A DNA stretch of 14,034 nt from Victivallales bacterium (GTDB lineage Bacteria; Verrucomicrobiota; Lentisphaeria; Oligosphaerales; Oligosphaeraceae), in contig JAGCTA010000166.1 of the NCBI GenBank assembly GCA_017963875.1, positions 1-14,034 of the forward strand, given 5' to 3'. The translations under genes were made by a program, and so were the position numbers. Below are positions 6,499 through 13,370 of this stretch, in pieces (within the stretch, counting starts at the first letter, position 1; every line of letters starts with the position of its first letter). Under the pieces are notes generated by a model. That model had not been told where the DNA came from. It did no database searches and worked only from the letters and a program-made list of their open reading frames with translations.

Positions 6499-6545
6499 AC
6501 ACTATATATGGTAATTTTAATTTTGGCAAACACTATTTGTGTGTT
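6499..6545 (-). promoter_or_regulatory. Paired NrdR-box-like operator for nrdD
   Basis: Box 1 (6499-6514, ACACTATATATGGTAA) matches the 16-bp NrdR palindrome ACACWATATATWGTGT at 13 positions. Box 2 starts at 6530 (ACACTATTTGTGTGTT); its ACACTAT half is good and the other half is weak. The starts are 31 bp apart, the helical spacing known for NrdR box pairs. Box 1 covers the -10 and box 2 adjoins the -35 of the minus-strand promoter, as at known NrdR-repressed promoters. The nrdR gene itself is not in the window. Confidence 0.65.
6501..6529 (-). promoter_or_regulatory. nrdD: Candidate sigma70-type promoter of nrdD
   Basis: On the minus strand TTGCCA (6529-6524), a 17-base spacer and TATAGT (6506-6501), each one mismatch from consensus. 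The predicted start is near 6494, about 390 nt before the ATG at 6103. The overlap with NrdR-like boxes supports the assignment. No better promoter is visible closer to the gene. Confidence 0.6.
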
Positions 6546-6579
6546 TTTTTAATAAAAAAAATATGGAAATTTTATAGGT

Positions 6580-6608
6580 TTGCACAATTTCAATGGATTG
6601 CGTAGAAT
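6580..6608 (+). promoter_or_regulatory. Candidate promoter reading toward the transglycosylase gene
   Basis: TTGCAC (6580-6585), a 17-base spacer and TAGAAT (6603-6608). It would start about 280 bases before the ATG at 6896, so F1 copy C would be in the 5' leader. An alternative plus-strand pair, TTGACA (6494-6499) and TTTAAT (6516-6521), overlaps the nrdD operator and could be divergent. Both are by-eye matches only. Confidence 0.3.
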
Positions 6609-6715
6609 TGATTATTGTAAAAAAATTTTATGATGAAAGGCATGATTTGAAAGTCCACGCTATATTATAAATATGTACAAGGGATGTGGTCTTGAGAAGA
6701 CCGACTTCATGACCT

Positions 6716-6865
6716 GAATTCTTGAAGTATCATCTGACGGACGATTTCGTTGTCGAGTCTTCCGCCTTCGCCAAAGGCTATGGCGGGACAAGCACGTATG
6801 TCATTATACGCGCTTTCAACTCTTGTGGAAATCGCCTTGCCATCTGGCTTTTCAATGATTCAGGA
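6716..6865 (+). repeat. Dispersed repeat F1, copy C
   Basis: GAATTCTTGAAGTATCATC at 6716, then CTGACGGACGATTTCGTTGTCGAGT, as in copies A and B. After an inserted palindromic unit (about 6759-6792) the alignment to copy A resumes at TATGTCATTATACGC and continues through GGAAATCGCCTTGCCATCTGGC to GATTCAGGA. It ends about 30 bases before the transglycosylase ATG. Copies A and C are thus similar end to end apart from the insertion. Confidence 0.75.
6762..6786. repeat. REP-like palindrome inserted in F1 copy C
   Basis: CCGCC-TTC-GCC-AAA-GGC-TAT-GGCGG forms a two-part stem-loop flanked by TCTT and GACAAG. It is absent from F1 copies A and B at the same point, so it looks like an insertion. Similar short CCGCC/GGCGG hairpins are dispersed in many bacterial genomes (from memory, not checked). 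Confidence 0.5.
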
Positions 6866-6895
6866 TTGGCATAGTGTCGGACAGGACATTGTTTC

Positions 6896-7504
6896 ATGGA
6901 TTCGGGATTGAAAAAGGCATCAATGGAATGGACAATGAGGATACAACACTATATATGGGGTGTACTGCTGCTATTGCCGCTATTCTTCGGTTGCAGAAAA
7001 ATTGCTGATGTGTTTGGCGTTGATGAAAAACTGGAAAAGGCGTATGATGAAATCATTGCCCGCCATGCAGCAGCCAACGATTTGGAGCCAGAATTGCTGA
7101 AGGCAGTGATCTGGAAGGAATCTCGTTTTCGCAAGGAGCAGATAGGTCTCAAAGGGGAACTGGGGCTCATGCAGTTGATGCGGCCCGCCATAGACGACTG
7201 GGCACGCTTGCACAAATGTGAAGTTCCGTCTGACAGCATGATTATGGAGCCAGAGATGAATATTGAAATAGGCGCATGGTATTTGTCGTGGTGCGGCCGT
7301 CGTTTTCAGGATCAATGCGTGGGTGACAATGTCCTGCGCCTGGCTATTTACAATGCGGGATACGGCCGAGTCAGGGATAACTGGCTTCCCAAGGACCCGA
7401 AGGAGCCTCTTAAAGTGGAAAACATTAGTTTTCCTTCTACACGGGATTACATTATGCAAATTACAGAACGCGCGGAACTCTATAAGGAACGCCACGATTT
7501 TTGA
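6896..7504 (+). CDS. Lytic murein transglycosylase (SLT-domain lipoprotein)
   Basis: This enzyme cleaves peptidoglycan between MurNAc and GlcNAc with 1,6-anhydro product formation and should act on the periplasmic side. In 202 aa the SLT-fold domain (about 50-195) shows the family motifs in order: VIWKESRF with catalytic Glu75, GELGLMQLM, and LAIYNAGYGRV. A hydrophobic stretch, YIWGVLLLLPLFFGC, ends in a lipobox-like Cys33, so it is probably an anchored lipoprotein. ATG 6896 has only a weak RBS (AGGAC). In-frame ATG 6923 or 6935 would give a more typical signal peptide and may be the real start. It is the first plus-strand gene after the 790-bp nrdD gap, and the following gene starts 41 bases later. 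The exact subfamily (Slt, MltC or MltE type) is not determined. Confidence 0.92.
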   Translation: MDSGLKKASMEWTMRIQHYIWGVLLLLPLFFGCRKIADVFGVDEKLEKAYDEIIARHAAANDLEPELLKAVIWKESRFRKEQIGLKGELGLMQLMRPAIDDWARLHKCEVPSDSMIMEPEMNIEIGAWYLSWCGRRFQDQCVGDNVLRLAIYNAGYGRVRDNWLPKDPKEPLKVENISFPSTRDYIMQITERAELYKERHDF

Positions 7505-7545
7505 AATACGCCCTGCGGTGTAAATCGCAGATGGAGATATGACAA

Positions 7546-8388
7546 ATGACAGCAAAAGTTGATGAAAAAACCATTCTCACGCTTCTTGAAGACAAGGACG
7601 TGGTGACTGACGACGGGGCAATGCGGCTGGTTCTTGATGAGATGGAAGACCCAGAGGCCTTTGTCGCACAGCATCAGGATGATGACAATTTTCTGATTCG
7701 CAAGCGCATGCAGCAGATCAGTTACCAGTTGTATCATCGTCGTGTCTATGATGAATTCGTATCGGGTTTCCGCAGCAAGAAGATGTCTTTTTGGGATGGA
7801 ATCTTCAAAATGTCGATTCTTAGTGACGGTAGAATCAACGACGATTTCCTTCAGCAGATGGTGGATAAATACTTCGGAATAATACTTGGCGATTTCCAGC
7901 CAGGAACCAAATTGACAACCAAGGAATTGCTCAAGTTGGTTAATGAGTCGCAGTTGCATGTTCCGCATGGTTTTGACTTTTTCCAGTTGTTCAATCTGTT
8001 TCTGCCAGACATCTTTGAGGACGGGGGAGCCTGCCATCCGCTGGTTTTGTGCGAGATTGTTCGGCAGATGGGCATTCGCGTCGGCTGGTATGCATCGATA
8101 GTGATTTTCAATGGCATGTATATGCTGAATACGCCTGAAGGCAAGATCATTTCTCCAGACAGGGAATGGAATGTCCTTTCATCTGTTACCGACAGGCAGT
8201 GCCATACCTGTTCCAATGAGGAACTGTTGAAAATCTACCTCTGTCTTGTCCATGTGATGTCAATCGTGTCAAGAAGGCCCATCGGGGTCTATTATTCGTC
8301 CAAGTTGCTATCGGATGTCATGAGGACGAAGATGAAGGACATGGTTTATCCCATTGGCATCGTGAAGAATTTCAAAACCAAATCATGA
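7546..8388 (+). CDS. Hypothetical protein with weak transglutaminase-like (SirB1-type) character
   Basis: The 280-aa protein appears cytoplasmic, with no signal peptide, and has GGAG upstream of ATG 7546. The N-terminal 110 residues are acidic and probably helical. Residues about 158-182 (EDGGACHPLVLCEIVRQMGIRVGW) resemble the Cys-containing helix of transglutaminase-like folds, where a Cys starts a helix and GI-R-G follows. A later strand pattern with SPDREW (203-208) could supply the Asp. The usual His between them is not evident, so catalysis is doubtful. Two CxxC-like Cys residues (RQCHTC, 218-223) follow. The gene lies between a cell-wall hydrolase and a zinc-ribbon protein with short gaps. 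I am confident it is a gene but not of its function. Confidence 0.8.
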   Translation: MTAKVDEKTILTLLEDKDVVTDDGAMRLVLDEMEDPEAFVAQHQDDDNFLIRKRMQQISYQLYHRRVYDEFVSGFRSKKMSFWDGIFKMSILSDGRINDDFLQQMVDKYFGIILGDFQPGTKLTTKELLKLVNESQLHVPHGFDFFQLFNLFLPDIFEDGGACHPLVLCEIVRQMGIRVGWYASIVIFNGMYMLNTPEGKIISPDREWNVLSSVTDRQCHTCSNEELLKIYLCLVHVMSIVSRRPIGVYYSSKLLSDVMRTKMKDMVYPIGIVKNFKTKS

Positions 8389-8471
8389 ACTGTATCTCTA
8401 TGTAAGGTAAATAGTTGTAGTGTAAACCAAATTTAATAGGATTCAAGCGATAAAAATCAGGAGAAAAACAG

Positions 8472-9185
8472 ATGTATAGTTGGGCAGAAAAACTGCTGGT
8501 GTTGCAGGAGACGCAAATCCGCATGGCGAAACTACAGAAGATGCTGGACGGCATGCCCGCCGAAATGAAAAAGGTCGAAGAGCACTATGCACGGGAGTCG
8601 GCGGCGGTCAAGGAATGTCAGGAAAGCATCAAGGCGTGCGAATTGAAAATCAGGTCGTTGGATTCGCAGATAGAGTCCATCAAGACAAAGAAAAAGGATT
8701 TTCAGGCAAAGACTTCGCTGATTAAAAGCAATGATGAATATCGTGCCGCTTTGACGCAGATTGAAATGTGCGATGTGTCCATCAAGTCGCTCGAAGACGA
8801 GCAACTGATTGAAATGGAAAAACAGGAGGAACTCAAGGCAACGCTGGCTACGCGTTCTGCTGAACTGAAGAAGGCGCAGGAGCGGGCGACGTCGGTCAAA
8901 AAGGAACTTGAAGGTCGTGCAAATGAACTCCGTGAGCAAATTGACGGGATGCAGAAGAAACTTCCTGCGTTGCAGGAAGGCATTGAACCCGCGTTTCTCA
9001 AAGAATATTTGCGGTTGCGCGCGTCCAAACTGACGCCTGCGACTTTTCCAGTTCTGGTGCCAGTGAATGGAGAGAGTTGCGGAGGATGCCACATGCAGGT
9101 GACCATGCAGTTGATCAACAATACCATCAACGGCAAACTGACATGCTGCCCATCCTGCCATGCGATGCTGTATTATGAAGAATAA
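8472..9185 (+). CDS. Coiled-coil protein with C-terminal C4 zinc ribbon (zf-RING_7 type)
   Basis: The 237-aa protein fits the bacterial zinc-ribbon family (zf-RING_7, PF02591 from memory), which includes the chlamydial protein CdsZ. Residues about 5-175 are a long charged heptad-rich region (coiled coil) with the family-like KSNDEYRAALTQIE (85-98). The C-terminus has two Cys pairs, CGGC (203-206) and CPSC (226-229), about 19 residues apart, as expected for one zinc ion. Its length matches the family. The molecular role is mostly unknown; scaffolding or nucleic-acid binding has been proposed for members. AGGAG precedes ATG 8472. An 83-base AT-rich gap precedes it, without a convincing promoter, and the acyl-CoA dehydrogenase gene follows after 26 bases. 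Confidence 0.9.
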   Translation: MYSWAEKLLVLQETQIRMAKLQKMLDGMPAEMKKVEEHYARESAAVKECQESIKACELKIRSLDSQIESIKTKKKDFQAKTSLIKSNDEYRAALTQIEMCDVSIKSLEDEQLIEMEKQEELKATLATRSAELKKAQERATSVKKELEGRANELREQIDGMQKKLPALQEGIEPAFLKEYLRLRASKLTPATFPVLVPVNGESCGGCHMQVTMQLINNTINGKLTCCPSCHAMLYYEE

Positions 9186-9211
9186 GACAATATGACAATG
9201 AGGTTCCGACT

Positions 9212-10861
9212 ATGGCGAATTACTATTCAGACAACGGATGCAAGGGGTTCTATTTGTTTCCTGAGAGAATCAAGGAACTGATACGCCTTCGTGAAGGCGC
9301 GGACGTGGATGCCAATGCAATCTATGATGCGTATCTTAAGCGCCTGGAAAGCGTTGGGAGACTTGCCGCAGAGAATATCGAGCCAAGGGCGCTCAGCGTC
9401 GATGTCGAAGGTGCGAAGTGCGTTGATGGCGTGGTCAATCTGGCAAAGGGAACGGCGGCGGATTTGGAAGATTTGAAAGCCGCTGGTCTCATGGGTGTCA
9501 TGCTGCCAAAGGAATTCGGGGGGCTTCACATGCCAGTGTCCGTCTATTCGATGATGACTGAGATGATATCCCGCGCGGATGCCTCCTTGCAAAATCTTTT
9601 CGGTTTGCAGGACATCGCGCAGACCATCAAGTTGTTCGGCACGGATGAGCAGAGGCAACGCTATCTTCCGAAATTCGCCGCAGGGGAATATGACGGTGCG
9701 ATGGCGTTGACTGAGCCTGAGGCGGGTAGCGATTTGCAGTCCGTACGCACATCGGCGGTTCAGGGCGAGGACGGCGTATGGCGCATCAACGGCCTCAAGC
9801 ATTTTATCACAAATGGTTGCGCGAAAGTCCTGTTGGTCCTTGCTCGTACAGAACCTGATACGACGGATGCCAGAGGGTTGTCGCTGTTCATTGTGAAGGC
9901 TGGGCCACAGGTGGTCATCAACCGCATAGAAAAGAAGATGGGCATCCGCGGGGCGCCAACGTGCGAAATCCAGTTCAATGACGCTCCAGGCGAACTTCTG
10001 GGCCAGCGCCGTTTCGGGCTGATTAAATATGTCATGTCGCTGATGAACGGCGCACGGCTGGCGATTTCCTCTCAGGCCGCAGGGTTGGCTGACGCCGCCT
10101 GCACGCTTGCGCATGAATACACGGCACAGCGTCGCCAGTTCGGAAAGGCGTTGGCGGATATTCCGCCTGTCACAGATATGCTGGAGAGAATGACCGCCCT
10201 TGCCGAGGCGGAACGCACGCTCCTTTATGAGACATGCTATTATGTCGATTTAAGAGATGTCTATACGGAAATATCCGAGCGCGACAAGGCTGACCGCGAC
10301 GCTCGCGAAAAATCAAAACTCTATACCAAAATCGCGGCGTTGATGACACCTGTGACAAAATTCTTCAATACGGAAGGCAGCAATTCCATCGCGTATGACA
10401 CCATCCAATGCATGGGCGGAAAGGGATATATGCATGAGCGGTTTGCAGAAAGATTCTATCGCGATGCGCGTATAATGAATATCTATGAGGGAACATCCCA
10501 GATGCAGGTTGTCGCCGCGACAGGCGGAATCATGACGCATGTCATCGACCCGATTGACGATGCGCTCTTTGCCGAACTCGACGGCACGCCTGGCATGGAG
10601 AAGGCATTGGCGAAACTGAAGGCCGCCAAGACCCTTGCAGACGAGTTCATCCAGTTGGTCAATGACCATTCGGACAGCCTAGAACGGCTTGCAAAGCGAC
10701 TGGTTAGAATGCAGACGGTCATTTACGTCGCATTGCTCATGCTGCGCAATGCAAAAAGGGATGTGGCACGTCTGGATGTCGCCAAGATGTTCATCCGATT
10801 CTTCCTGCCTGAAGTCCAGTACAATGCAGATATGATAACAGAATATTTTGCAGAACTATAA
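9212..10861 (+). CDS. Acyl-CoA dehydrogenase (FAD-dependent)
   Basis: This enzyme oxidises an acyl-CoA to the 2,3-enoyl-CoA and passes electrons from FAD, usually to electron-transfer flavoprotein. In 549 aa the three ACAD parts appear in order: an N-terminal helical domain (about 40-160), the middle beta domain starting with the FAD-contacting ALTEPEAGSD (165-174), and the C-terminal helical domain with MGGKGYMHE and RIMNIYEGTSQMQ, where Glu426 is the probable catalytic base. It is longer than the typical 380-aa enzyme. It has about 40 extra residues in front and a helical tail of about 110 residues, as in FadE5/AidB-like members. GAGG lies 8-10 bases before ATG 9212. No ETF or other beta-oxidation gene is in the window, so the substrate is unknown. 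The nearby TetR gene could control it, since TetR proteins often regulate acyl-CoA metabolism (inference). Confidence 0.96.
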   Translation: MANYYSDNGCKGFYLFPERIKELIRLREGADVDANAIYDAYLKRLESVGRLAAENIEPRALSVDVEGAKCVDGVVNLAKGTAADLEDLKAAGLMGVMLPKEFGGLHMPVSVYSMMTEMISRADASLQNLFGLQDIAQTIKLFGTDEQRQRYLPKFAAGEYDGAMALTEPEAGSDLQSVRTSAVQGEDGVWRINGLKHFITNGCAKVLLVLARTEPDTTDARGLSLFIVKAGPQVVINRIEKKMGIRGAPTCEIQFNDAPGELLGQRRFGLIKYVMSLMNGARLAISSQAAGLADAACTLAHEYTAQRRQFGKALADIPPVTDMLERMTALAEAERTLLYETCYYVDLRDVYTEISERDKADRDAREKSKLYTKIAALMTPVTKFFNTEGSNSIAYDTIQCMGGKGYMHERFAERFYRDARIMNIYEGTSQMQVVAATGGIMTHVIDPIDDALFAELDGTPGMEKALAKLKAAKTLADEFIQLVNDHSDSLERLAKRLVRMQTVIYVALLMLRNAKRDVARLDVAKMFIRFFLPEVQYNADMITEYFAEL

Positions 10862-10872
10862 CGCAGTCAACC

Positions 10873-11619
10873 ATGAAACGAGTCTTGATAACAGGTGCCG
10901 CAAGGCGAATTGGCAGGGCCATTGCGGAGGCTTTCGCCGCCGAGGGCTACGCCGTTGTCGTGCATTGTCATCATTCTTCCGAAGAAGCCAGTGCTTTGGC
11001 GGAGGATTTGAAGCAGACATACTGCCGTCCCGAGATACGTGCGGTTTCCTGCGATTTGACTGCGGCAGACGCTCCTGCGAGGCTGATGGATGATGTCCTG
11101 TCAGATGGCGGTCTTGATGTCCTGGTCAACAATGCCTCTGTTTACCGACGGGGGACTTTGGCTAGTCTGAGCCCCGAATTGCTTGACGGCGATTTGGATA
11201 TTAATTTTCGTGCGCCATTTGAGTTGATGCGCTGCTACAGGAACCGTTGTTCAAGTGGATGCATCATCAATCTGCTGGATTACCGCGTGCGTCTTGCGGA
11301 TCCCGCCTCGGCTGGCTATGCCATCGCCAAAAAGGCATTGGCGGATGTGAGTGAAGCCGCCGCGCTGGAATGGGCGCCCTCATTCCGTGTCAACGCCATC
11401 GCGCCTGGTATCGTCATCCCGCCTGAGGGCGTTCCAAAGGAGCGCATGCAGAGGCTGATAGACAAAATACCGACCCGTTGCCGTACGACGGAATCTGATG
11501 TCGCAAAGGCGGCTTTGTTTTTGGCGGAGACGCCTTCCGTCAACGGCCAGATTCTTTATTTGGACGGGGGACTTCACCTTTTGGGGGCTGATTTTCTCGG
11601 CGAGCGTCGAAGAGAATGA
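10873..11619 (+). CDS. Short-chain dehydrogenase/reductase, pteridine reductase (PTR1/FolM)-like
   Basis: The 248-aa classical SDR has the NADP-binding TGAARRIG (7-14), NNAS (86-89), Asn111, and the catalytic YAIAK (Tyr149, Lys153). The usual catalytic Ser segment reads IINLLDYRV, so Asp136 stands where most SDRs have Ser. This Asp is the pattern of pteridine reductases (PTR1), and the arginine-rich TGAARRIG also fits that group and FolM dihydromonapterin reductases. A role in reducing pterins or dihydrofolate is therefore likely but not proven; generic SDR specificity is the alternative. The gene begins 11 bases after the acyl-CoA dehydrogenase stop with no clear RBS, suggesting coupled translation. 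Proximity to riboflavin genes gives a pteridine/flavin theme. Confidence 0.85.
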   Translation: MKRVLITGAARRIGRAIAEAFAAEGYAVVVHCHHSSEEASALAEDLKQTYCRPEIRAVSCDLTAADAPARLMDDVLSDGGLDVLVNNASVYRRGTLASLSPELLDGDLDINFRAPFELMRCYRNRCSSGCIINLLDYRVRLADPASAGYAIAKKALADVSEAAALEWAPSFRVNAIAPGIVIPPEGVPKERMQRLIDKIPTRCRTTESDVAKAALFLAETPSVNGQILYLDGGLHLLGADFLGERRRE

Positions 11620-11651
11620 TTTTAAGTTAAAATTTCAGGCAGGTTCGTTCG

Positions 11652-12269
11652 ATGACAATTGTAGTTGACCATAAAGAACGTCGTCAGCAGATAATGAGCA
11701 AGACATTGCGACTGATAGGCGAACGCGGCTATGGGGATGTCACCTATCAGCAGATTGCGGATATCTGCGGCTTGTCTCGGACGACTCTGTATAAATATTT
11801 CAAGAACAAGCGTGAGATTTTTGATTTTGCCATTCTTGAACTCGTAGAATCCATCGGAAAAGATTTCAATGAAGCCGTGAAGATGCGCTCCTACCTGAGT
11901 TCTTCCGACAAGATACGGATGTTGTATGAAAATGTCATAGATATCATGTACAAGGATCCGCCTCTGATTCAGGCCATAATAGAATACCTGATTGGGCTTC
12001 GGCGGCGTGGCGAACCCGTGATGAAGCGCATCCGTAGGCATACCATCGGAATGCATCGGTTGTTGACAAGGTTGTTCAGGGAAGGCATGGAATCAGGCGA
12101 ATTCAGGACAATGGATTGCAATTGTGCCGCAGAGATGATCTATGCCCTGATTGAAACAGCAACCATGCGGCTGACATTGATGGAGACTTTTGACAGAAAG
12201 TTGTTCGCGACGTTCATCGATGCGATTCTTGAGGGTATCATCCAGCCTGAATGGAGAAGACAATCATGA
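11652..12269 (+). CDS. TetR/AcrR-family transcriptional regulator
   Basis: The 205-aa protein has the N-terminal TetR DNA-binding domain: RRQQIMSKTLRLIGERGYGDVTYQQIADICGL as helices 1-3 and SRTTLYKYFKNKREIF (42-57) as the recognition helix and exit. The C-terminal 140 residues are the helical ligand-binding and dimerisation part; its ligand cannot be read. It starts 32 bases after the SDR stop with a weak RBS. Its TGA (12267-12269) overlaps ATG 12266 of ribD as ATGA, so translation of the two is probably coupled. That places a regulator in the middle of a metabolic operon. It may control the acyl-CoA dehydrogenase and SDR, the rib genes, or both. No operator palindrome was identified with confidence. 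Confidence 0.93.
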   Translation: MTIVVDHKERRQQIMSKTLRLIGERGYGDVTYQQIADICGLSRTTLYKYFKNKREIFDFAILELVESIGKDFNEAVKMRSYLSSSDKIRMLYENVIDIMYKDPPLIQAIIEYLIGLRRRGEPVMKRIRRHTIGMHRLLTRLFREGMESGEFRTMDCNCAAEMIYALIETATMRLTLMETFDRKLFATFIDAILEGIIQPEWRRQS

Positions 12270-13300
12270 CCCAGGATGACATGGACGCCCGCTTTATGGA
12301 CGAGGCTTTGCATCTTGCGAAGGAAGCCTGGGGGCTGACGGCGCCGAACCCGATGGTCGGGGCTGTCGTTGTCAAGGACGGACGTGTTGTCGGCAGAGGA
12401 TTTCACCATGGGGCGGGTCTGCCGCACGCGGAGCCTAACTAACTTGCAGACGCAGGAGACAATGCCAATGGTGCTACGATTTATGTGACGCTAGAGCCGT
12501 GCTGCACTTTCGGGCGCACGCCTCCCTGCACGGAGGCAGTCAAGTCGGCTGGCATCCACCGTGTTGTAGTCGGCTGCCTCGACCCAAATCCAAAACATGC
12601 GGGCAGAGGCGTGGATATTCTCCGCCAGGCAGGCATCGAGGTCCAGACAGGTGTCCGCGAAGAGGAGTGCCGTGAACTGAATCGCGCGTTCTTCAAGTGG
12701 ATTACGGCTCATATGCCGTATGTCGTCCTCAAAATGGCGATGACGCTTGACGGGCGGATTGCGACTGAACAAGGCGATTCAAAGTGGGTGACAGGTCCAG
12801 AGGCGCGTGAACGTGTGCAGTTCCTTAGACGTTGGGCGGATGCAGTCATGGTTGGCGGTGAGACCGCGCGGCTCGACAATCCGTCACTGCTCGTGAGAAG
12901 TCCCAAAAAATGGCCGAAGCAGCCGATGAGGCTTGTGTGGACGGCACGCGAACTGCCCGAGAACGCTCAGATGCTTCATGACGGCGGACCGACGCCGCGT
13001 CTGGTTAAGCCGCAAACAGACGATGAATGGCGGCGTTTTCTGCTGGAACTCGGCTCACAGAATGTCATGGTGCTGTTGTTGGAAGGTGGTGGTGAACTGG
13101 CTGGAGCGGCTCTGCAAGCAGGCATTGTCGATGAAGTCGCTTTCTTTGTCGCCCCGAAGATATTGTGCGGCCGCGACAGCCGCCCCGTCGTCGGCGGTGA
13201 GAATCCGAAGAAACTTTCAGAGGCACTGGAACTCAAGGACATGCGTACGGAAATGGTTGGTGGAGACCTATTGGTTACCGCCAAAGTATGGCGGAAGTAG
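12266..13300 (+). pseudogene. ribD: Riboflavin biosynthesis deaminase/reductase RibD, interrupted by an in-frame TAA
   Basis: RibD deaminates and then reduces the pyrimidine intermediate of riboflavin synthesis. The N-terminal deaminase domain carries APNPMVGAVVVKDG, the zinc-ligand HAE (His54) and, after the stop, TLEPCCTFGRTPPCTEAV (both Cys ligands). The reductase domain follows: VLKMAMTLDGRIA, WVTG, VGGETARLDNP, LLEGGGELAG. The same frame is kept throughout, but codon 59 is TAA (12440-12442), just after HAEPN, where relatives usually have Ala-Leu (HAEVNAL). The deaminase active site is thus split. The first piece has 58 residues. A second could start at GTG 12485 with the reductase intact but the deaminase unable to bind zinc. 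ATG 12266 is chosen over 12251 because it has GGAGAAG upstream and overlaps the TetR stop (ATGA). A recent nonsense mutation or a sequence error are the simplest explanations; the intact remainder argues for either being recent. Confidence 0.85.
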
Positions 13301-13370
13301 CGACGGTGTCAACATCATCGCCGTGAAGTGACTCCGATTTCGGCACTAGACTGGAAAACAGGGAAATAAT

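Noticed and set aside
6158..6529. 123-codon open frame on the minus strand upstream of nrdD
   Set aside because: Its start codon lies within the predicted -35 of the nrdD promoter, most of it crosses repeat F2, and the protein resembles nothing.
9227..10114. 295-codon minus-strand open frame
   Set aside because: Antisense shadow of the acyl-CoA dehydrogenase gene, which has clear motifs in the plus frame.
12440..12442. TAA reassigned as a sense codon
   Set aside because: TAA ends many intact genes in this window, for example nrdD, ribE and the zinc-ribbon gene.
13301..13370. FMN riboswitch between ribD and ribE
   Set aside because: The 70-base gap is too short and shows none of the conserved RFN-element blocks.
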